From the NCBI RefSeq assembly GCF_014650075.1, contig NZ_BMUG01000013.1, forward strand, positions 62,001 to 126,000: DNA of 64,000 nucleotides, read 5' to 3'. A model generated the notes under the pieces. The model did no database searches and was not told where the DNA came from. It saw only the letters and a list, made by a program, of their open reading frames with translations. The translations under genes and the position numbers were made by a program. Origin of the DNA: Streptomyces microflavus (GTDB lineage Bacteria > Actinomycetota > Actinomycetes > Streptomycetales > Streptomycetaceae). Of this stretch, positions 58,909 through 64,000 are shown one piece after another; the stretch's first letter is position 1, and the number at the start of each line of letters is the position of its first letter.

Positions 58909-60897
58909 GTGAGCAGTGCTCGTTCCGATGGGCGGGTGCTGGCCGCCCGCCCCGGTGACCCCAAGCGCGTCGGCCCTTATCGGATCATCGGGCGCCTCGG
59001 CTCAGGGGGCATGGGCACGGTGTACGCCGGCCTCGACGACGCCGGTCTCCGGGTCGCGGTCAAGGTCGTTCACTCCGCTCAGGCGGACGACGCGGAGTTC
59101 CGGGCTCGTTTCCGTCGGGAAGTGCAACTCTCCGCCCGTGTCCAGGGCCCGTGCCTCATACCCCTGGTCGCGGCCGACGTCGAAGCCGCGTCGCCGTGGC
59201 TGGCCACCGCCTATGCCCCGGGGCTCACCCTCGATCGGCACATTGCCACGTACGGTCCGCTCGCCGGTGGAACCCTGTACGCCTTTGCCGCCGGTACGGC
59301 CCAGGCTCTCGCGGCCATTCATGCCGCCGGCGTCGTCCACAGGGACGTCAAGCCGCAGAACGTCATCCTGACTGCGGGCGGCCCCCGGGTTCTGGACTTC
59401 GGCATCGCCCATGCCGCCGACGGCACATCCGTGACGCGTACCGGCATCCTGACCGGCACTCCGGGCTGGATCAGCCCTGAGCACTACCGCACCGGTACGA
59501 CAGGCCCTGAGGGCGACATGTTCGTCTGGGGCGCCCTCATAGCCTTCGCGGCCACCGGCCGTACGCCCTTCGGCGTGGGAGCTCCCGACGCGGTTGCCTA
59601 CCGGGTCATGTCCGAAGAGCCTGATCTGCGCGATCTTCCTGATGAGCTCCGCGCAATCGTGAGCAGCGCTCTTGCCAAGGAACCGGGTGACCGAGCCGCC
59701 GCGAGGGACGCCGCCGAGGCATGTGCCGTCCTCCTTGCAGCTCAGGCCACACAGGTCACCCCGGTCGGTGCGGAACCGACACTGGTGGGCGATCTCGTCG
59801 CAGCTCAGTGGGACGTCCCCGCTCTGGACGATCCGAACTGGAGACGCCCTGCCCGTTCCGGCAGACGCCTCATCGGCATCGCGGTGGCTGTGGCCACGGT
59901 CATCGGTGGCCTGGCGGCCGGGGTGCCGGCCCTACTGCCCGACAAGGCGGAGACGACCTCGTCGGATGCCCGTTCTCCTGCCGGTGCTCCCCCCACCAAT
60001 GCCGCTGTCGTGGCGTCTTCCGCTCCACCCGCGGCAAGCTCCCGGACTCCGGTGGGCGCGGAGTCGGTTCCCTCTTCCGGGAACACGGACGAGGCAACGA
60101 TTGCCACATGGCGCGATGCGCGTCGCGCCAAGGGGGAAGTGGAGATCGAGACCGAGGCCGCACTCGGGCACGATGTCAGCCTCGGTGTGGGCGAGGAGTA
60201 CAACTACCCCGGCCGGTACGGCGTGGGCTACTCCCCGTCCCGCAGAGAGCTGTACATAGCCGTCAGCGGCCCGGCCGTGGAGCCACGCGTCGTGCAGGGA
60301 GTGGCCAAGAGCGCCTGCCTCACCCTGCGCATGATGGCGGACATCTACAAGGACCTCCCTTACGACGAGTACGTGGTGGTCGACAACACCAGGCCCACGG
60401 CACCGGTGATCGTGTGGGAGGACGATTTCCGTACCAACACCGGCTGCATCACACAGGCCATCGACCGCAGCGCCCCCGACCCCGGGCCACCCTTGATCGG
60501 GCAACCCACGGAACAAGGTCTGGCCGCGGCGCGGATTCCCAGCGTCGACAAGCGTGAAATCAGAGTGGCAACCGAGGCGGTCCGCCAGCTCTTCGTCGAC
60601 TGGAACGCCAACTCCCGGCTGGTCGACGACCCCCGCTACATCAGCGACGAGAACACCAGCATCGGCTTCGCTCCGCACGAAGGTGTGATGTATTTGTGGG
60701 CAACGAAGCCCGAGTGGGACCGGAACACACGGGAGGAATGGGCGGAGGCCGCCGCCGGCGTGGCCTGCCGGACGGTTCTCGCGGAATCGCGCGCGGGGAA
60801 TGAATGGGGCTACGCCCAGTACGCGGTGGCGGTCCTCGACGGTGCTGGAGGTACGGAGTTCCTCCGCTGGGGAACGGCTGACGGCTGTGCGAGCTGA
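58909..60897 (+). CDS. Receptor-type Ser/Thr protein kinase with duplicated extracellular domain
   Basis: A 662-residue protein. The kinase domain (about 18-270) has GRLGSGGMGTVYAG, the lysine in RVAVKVVH, HRDVKPQNVIL, DFGIAHA and GTPGWISPEHY, so it should be active. A membrane helix (about 325-347) follows, then a Ser/Pro/Ala-rich linker and an extracellular part of about 270 residues. The latter contains two related units, each with a G(Y/F)xP...LY start, an AC and a final GC cysteine, and a Y-V-V-D strand. The ligand is unknown. GTG 58909 follows GGAAG. Confidence 0.88.
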   Translation: MSSARSDGRVLAARPGDPKRVGPYRIIGRLGSGGMGTVYAGLDDAGLRVAVKVVHSAQADDAEFRARFRREVQLSARVQGPCLIPLVAADVEAASPWLATAYAPGLTLDRHIATYGPLAGGTLYAFAAGTAQALAAIHAAGVVHRDVKPQNVILTAGGPRVLDFGIAHAADGTSVTRTGILTGTPGWISPEHYRTGTTGPEGDMFVWGALIAFAATGRTPFGVGAPDAVAYRVMSEEPDLRDLPDELRAIVSSALAKEPGDRAAARDAAEACAVLLAAQATQVTPVGAEPTLVGDLVAAQWDVPALDDPNWRRPARSGRRLIGIAVAVATVIGGLAAGVPALLPDKAETTSSDARSPAGAPPTNAAVVASSAPPAASSRTPVGAESVPSSGNTDEATIATWRDARRAKGEVEIETEAALGHDVSLGVGEEYNYPGRYGVGYSPSRRELYIAVSGPAVEPRVVQGVAKSACLTLRMMADIYKDLPYDEYVVVDNTRPTAPVIVWEDDFRTNTGCITQAIDRSAPDPGPPLIGQPTEQGLAAARIPSVDKREIRVATEAVRQLFVDWNANSRLVDDPRYISDENTSIGFAPHEGVMYLWATKPEWDRNTREEWAEAAAGVACRTVLAESRAGNEWGYAQYAVAVLDGAGGTEFLRWGTADGCAS

Positions 60898-60903
60898 GCT
60901 GTC

Positions 60904-62100
60904 TCAGCCGAGGATCAGCGGCAGAGTTGCCAGCCCCCGCGTGAGGCGGGTTCGGCGCCAGGTGAGGGATTCTGCGGGGACGGCCAGGCGGGTGTTCGGG
61001 AAGCGGGTCACCAGGGTGCGGAGGGCGGTTTCTGCCTCGGCCCGGGCCAGGGGGGCGCCCGGGCAGCGGTGGATGCCGTGGCCGAAGGAGAGGTGGCCGG
61101 TGGCGTCGCGGTCGAGGTCCAGGTGGTCCGGGTGGGGGAACTGCGCCGGGTCGCGGTTGGCGGCGCCGGGGGCGATGAGGACCGGGAAGCCTGCCGGGAT
61201 GTCGGTTCCGCCGATGTTCAGGTTCTCCGTGCTGTGGCGGAAGGTCGCCACGCTCACCGGGGAGTCGTAGCGGAGCAGTTCGTCCAGGGCTCCGGGGATC
61301 AGGTCCGGGTCCCGGCGCAGTCGGTCGAACGCCTCCGGGTGCCGGAGCAGGGCCAGGACGGCGTTGCCGATGAAGTGGGTGGTGGTCTCGTGCCCGGCGA
61401 CGATGAGGAGCGCGGCCAGGGAGACGGTCTCGTCCCGGTCCAGGTCGCCCTCCTCGCAGTCGCGTACGAGGGAGTGGAGCGGGCCTTCGCCGGGGGTGGC
61501 GCGGGCCGTGGCGACGAGGTCGGTGAGGTAGTCGCCGATTCGGTGCGATGCCGCGTCGACGATGTTGGTGTCGGTGGCGTCGAAGAGGGCGTGGGACCAG
61601 GTCGCGAGTTCGGCGCGGTCCGGTTCCGGGACACCCAGCAGTTCGCAGATCATGGTGATGGGGAGGGGGAGCGCCAGCTCGGCCACCAGGTCGACCTCCT
61701 TGCCCGGTTGCCAGGCCGTCGTGAGGTCGTCGACCACCCGGGTGATGTACGGGCGCAGTGCCCGGACGCGTCCGGTGGTGAACAGGGGCGTCGCCACCCG
61801 TCGGTGGCGGGTGTGCGTGGGCGGGTCGCTCGCCAGCATGTTGCGGGAGATCGCCGGGTGCAGGTCGCGGTTCGAGGGGCGGTCGGCGAAGAAGCGGGCC
61901 GTGTCCTTGGAGAGGCGGGGGTCGGTGAACGCCTCGCGCGCTTCGGCGTGGCCGGTGATCAGGTACGCGTGGTGTCCGCCGGAGCCGGTGGGGATCCGTT
62001 GGACCGGGCAGCGTTCGCGCAGTTGGTCGTAGGTGGGGTAGGGGTCGGCGAAGAAGCGCGGGTCACGCAGGGGGTCCTGCCGAGGGCGCGGGGCGGTCAT
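60904..62100 (-). CDS. Cytochrome P450
   Basis: A 398-residue P450 with the haem-ligand loop FGHGIHRCPGAPLARAE, the I-helix AGHETTTHF and the ExxR of the K helix in GALDELLRYDSP region (Glu then Arg). It is a soluble bacterial monooxygenase needing ferredoxin; no redox partner gene is in the window. The ATG at 62100 overlaps the stop of the upstream membrane-protein gene by 4 bp, so it is the last gene of an ImmA-membrane-P450 operon. The substrate is unknown. Confidence 0.95.
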   Translation of the reverse strand: MTAPRPRQDPLRDPRFFADPYPTYDQLRERCPVQRIPTGSGGHHAYLITGHAEAREAFTDPRLSKDTARFFADRPSNRDLHPAISRNMLASDPPTHTRHRRVATPLFTTGRVRALRPYITRVVDDLTTAWQPGKEVDLVAELALPLPITMICELLGVPEPDRAELATWSHALFDATDTNIVDAASHRIGDYLTDLVATARATPGEGPLHSLVRDCEEGDLDRDETVSLAALLIVAGHETTTHFIGNAVLALLRHPEAFDRLRRDPDLIPGALDELLRYDSPVSVATFRHSTENLNIGGTDIPAGFPVLIAPGAANRDPAQFPHPDHLDLDRDATGHLSFGHGIHRCPGAPLARAEAETALRTLVTRFPNTRLAVPAESLTWRRTRLTRGLATLPLILG

Positions 62101-63326
62101 GAGGCCGCTCCCGCGTTCTTGGGTGCTGGGTGGTTCGGTGAGGCTGCTTCCGCGTTCTCCGGTGCCGGGTGGCGCGCGTAGGCCTTCGCCACGAGCAGCA
62201 GCCACGCCGTCTCCGCCGGGAGGTCGCCCTTGCGGGAGCGGGTGCCGGCGGCGGGCGGGGCCTCGTCGCCGTCGAGGGGGAGTCCGGTGCGCTTCGCGGC
62301 CACGGCCGCGGCGATGACCGCCGCCTCCACCTCGGCCTCGCCCCGGGGGGTTTCGGCCGTGCCCCGGCGGGCGGCCTCGGCTGCGGCGGCGTCCCGTACC
62401 GATGTCCGGCGGTACGGGCGCAGGGCCAGTACGCAGTCGTTGATCTCGATGACCCGGCGGTGCAGGTGGAAGTCGAGGTCGTGGGAGTCGACTTCGGTGT
62501 TGCCCGGGTCGAGCACGACCTCGGGGACCGCCGATGTGACCTCCCGCCACAGGGGTTCCAGCGCGGTGAACGAGTTCCGTTCCCAGCGGCGGCGGCGCAG
62601 TTGGCTGAGCGGCCACAGCAGGGCGGGCAGGGTGAGCCCGACGGTGATGAGGAGTACGGCGACGGCGGGCGCGGTCACGCTGAACGCGCAGCGGAAGGGG
62701 GTCAACGGGCTTGAGCACCGGGCGTGGTCGGGAATGAGCCCCAGACCGAGGCCGATGGAGATCAGGGCGAAGAGCTTGTACGCGGCGTAGAGGAGGGCGA
62801 AGCCGCAGCCGACCGAGGTCGTGCGCAGGCCCCAGCGCTGACTGCGCCGGGTCGAGCGCTTGGAGTGGGCCCAGGTCTGCAGCAGGAAGTCCTTGGCCGT
62901 GTACCCCAGGTAGGAGATGTAGATGAGCACGTAGCACGCGTACAACACCGGGTTCCGTCCGGTGAGTTGTTCGGCGACGAAGAAGGCGGTCATGCCGGTG
63001 ACGGAGATCGCGAGGGCGATGACGCGCAGTCGGATCTGCCGGTCGGCCCGTTCCCGGTCCAGATTGAGCTGGAAGAGGAAGGCGAGGACCGCGGTGGCCG
63101 CCGTCAGGGTGAAGGTGTTGCTGAGCAGCCGGGCGACGTGGGGGACCACCGATTCGACCGCGCGCTCCACGGCGGGGGCGTAGGAGGCGAAGGCGAGGGC
63201 GAACGAGGTCAGCAGCGCCGCCATCGCCCAGGTGCCCGTGGGGCGGTGTCCGCCGCGTCCTCGTACCCAGTACGCGGCGAAGCACAGCAGCACGACGGCC
63301 GTGCCCGTGAACAGGATGTTGATCAT
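62097..63326 (-). CDS. Seven-helix-like membrane protein (MAB_1171c family putative transporter)
   Basis: About 409 residues with some seven hydrophobic helices in the first 250 residues, starting MINILFTGTAVVLLCFAAYW, then a cytoplasmic part with the conserved RRWERNSFTALEPLWREVT and FHLHRRVIEINDCVLALRPY. I recognise this layout as the MAB_1171c group, common in actinobacteria next to ImmA-type genes. Function unknown. The tail repeats HPAPENAEAAS and HPAPKNAGAAS. It is coupled by 4-bp overlaps to both neighbours. Confidence 0.78.
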   Translation of the reverse strand: MINILFTGTAVVLLCFAAYWVRGRGGHRPTGTWAMAALLTSFALAFASYAPAVERAVESVVPHVARLLSNTFTLTAATAVLAFLFQLNLDRERADRQIRLRVIALAISVTGMTAFFVAEQLTGRNPVLYACYVLIYISYLGYTAKDFLLQTWAHSKRSTRRSQRWGLRTTSVGCGFALLYAAYKLFALISIGLGLGLIPDHARCSSPLTPFRCAFSVTAPAVAVLLITVGLTLPALLWPLSQLRRRRWERNSFTALEPLWREVTSAVPEVVLDPGNTEVDSHDLDFHLHRRVIEINDCVLALRPYRRTSVRDAAAAEAARRGTAETPRGEAEVEAAVIAAAVAAKRTGLPLDGDEAPPAAGTRSRKGDLPAETAWLLLVAKAYARHPAPENAEAASPNHPAPKNAGAAS

Positions 63327-63850
63327 TTCCGGTGGCGTTTCTTCCTGTGTGGCTCGGCGAACAGCGCGTCCCAGCTCTCGGCGCCCCTGGCGGGCCGGCT
63401 CGGCGGGCCTTCGCGTCCCCGGTACATGAGTTGGCGAATCACGCTGGCCATCACCTCGGCCTCGCGCTCGTCCTCGCTCGTGTAGCTGGTCCGGCCGGAC
63501 ATGCGCTGTACGAGGGTGGGGTCGAACCCGATCGCGCGCAGCGTGTCCCGGTCCAGTTCCAGGCTGCCGGGATGGTCGCAGACGATGTGGCTGATCTCGT
63601 GGGCGAGGATGTGGTTCTGGTGGAGGGGGGAGGTGGCCTCCTCGTAGAACAACAGGTCGGCGTCCGGGGTCTCCAGACGGATGCCGCACGGGGCGTCCAG
63701 GGCGCCCAGCGTGCTCAGGGGGCGCAGGATGATGGGGCGTCCGCGTTGTTCGGCCACGGCGTCGCGGAGGTCGCGGGTGCTGAAGCGGTGCGGGAGTCGA
63801 AGCGCCTCGACGCGCGCCTCACACGCGGCGCGAAGCTGCTCGAAGTCCAT
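63323..63850 (-). CDS. ImmA/IrrE-family metallopeptidase
   Basis: A 175-residue protein with the zinc motif HEISH in ILAHEISHIVCDHPG. ImmA/IrrE peptidases cleave an HTH repressor to switch on genes in mobile elements, DNA-damage or stress responses. Here the expected XRE repressor gene would lie beyond the right edge. It heads the operon with the membrane protein and P450, overlapping by 4 bp. The basic C-terminus (HRKKRHRK) is unusual. Confidence 0.87.
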   Translation of the reverse strand: MDFEQLRAACEARVEALRLPHRFSTRDLRDAVAEQRGRPIILRPLSTLGALDAPCGIRLETPDADLLFYEEATSPLHQNHILAHEISHIVCDHPGSLELDRDTLRAIGFDPTLVQRMSGRTSYTSEDEREAEVMASVIRQLMYRGREGPPSRPARGAESWDALFAEPHRKKRHRK

Positions 63851-64000
63851 GTCCTCACTTCGGTGACGCCGGTCGGGGGTGGCCGACCGGGGCGGATCCC
63901 TCCTGGGTAGCTCTGTGTGAGCGCACCAATGCTGACATGTTCGCGACTCTGCTTCGAGGGCGGGGTGAGGCTGCGAGGCGCTGCGCGGACCGGGATGCCG
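63851..64000. other. Upstream region of the ImmA operon, window end
   Basis: About 150 bp with a CCGGTCGG/CCGACCGG inverted repeat (near 63870-63890), a candidate operator or hairpin. A plus-strand frame opens at ATG 63937 and runs off the edge; it is too short to call a gene. Confidence 0.35.

Noticed and set aside
63937..64000. Start of a plus-strand gene at the right edge
   Set aside because: Only 21 codons are visible, with no ribosome site of note and no recognisable sequence.

Overview
The window is chromosomal DNA from a Streptomyces or close relative. It is very GC-rich with strong G/C bias at third codon positions, many GTG starts, and 4-base ATGA/GTGA stop-start overlaps. Marker genes fit: sepH, cutRS, a GNAT-first protein acetyltransferase, an actinobacterial Fe-S ferrochelatase, a DasR-type dre site before ptsH, and many actinobacterial DUF families. 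From memory, gene order resembles the S. coelicolor SCO58xx region. The dut to trmA-like block also resembles M. tuberculosis Rv2689c-Rv2699c.

Region 1 (1-13258): end of a sodium:solute symporter; a convergent DcuS/DcuR-type two-component pair; a LacI regulator; two divergent citrate-synthase-like genes, one carrying an N-terminal HTH, facing each other across a dyad-rich 111-bp region; a G3E (CobW-like) GTPase; topoisomerase IV subunit A; and an M16 peptidase pair (catalytic plus apparently inactive).

Region 2 (13259-31245): a c-di-AMP (ydaO/yuaA class) riboswitch leading an M23 cell-wall peptidase, a GntR regulator, ptsH with a dre site, the GNAT/acyl-CoA-synthetase-like acetyltransferase, DUF5998, an alkaline-phosphatase-superfamily protein, thymidine kinase, a VOC protein, a rhodanese, sepH, a Pro/Thr-rich membrane protein, an aldonolactone-oxidase-like flavoprotein with an MFS exporter, ferrochelatase and an inositol-monophosphatase-family enzyme.

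Region 3 (31246-52591): cutRS; a DUF4193 gene with a structured leader showing two mutually exclusive pairings; DUF3093, thioesterase, dut and DUF3710 genes; a complete kdpFABCDE potassium system preceded by an extra 27-residue membrane peptide; OB-fold and DUF3159 genes; two TrkA/KTN proteins divergent from a KimA-like APC permease; and a TrmA-like RNA methyltransferase. High-affinity K+ uptake, RCK-domain gating proteins and a KimA-like permease lie within 14 kb, so potassium handling is the theme.

Region 4 (52592-64000) looks accessory: a transposase remnant, a small secreted Cys-containing protein, a lipoprotein-ABC operon with two paralogous permeases, a gene-poor stretch with decayed ORFs, two unrecognised minus-strand genes, a receptor Ser/Thr kinase whose extracellular part is an internal duplication, and a tightly overlapped ImmA/IrrE - membrane protein - cytochrome P450 operon. 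The most promising uncharacterised items are the secreted-protein/ABC locus, the DUF4193 leader RNA, the micropeptide before kdpF, and the ImmA-membrane-P450 operon. No tRNA, rRNA, CRISPR array or intact mobile element was recognised.
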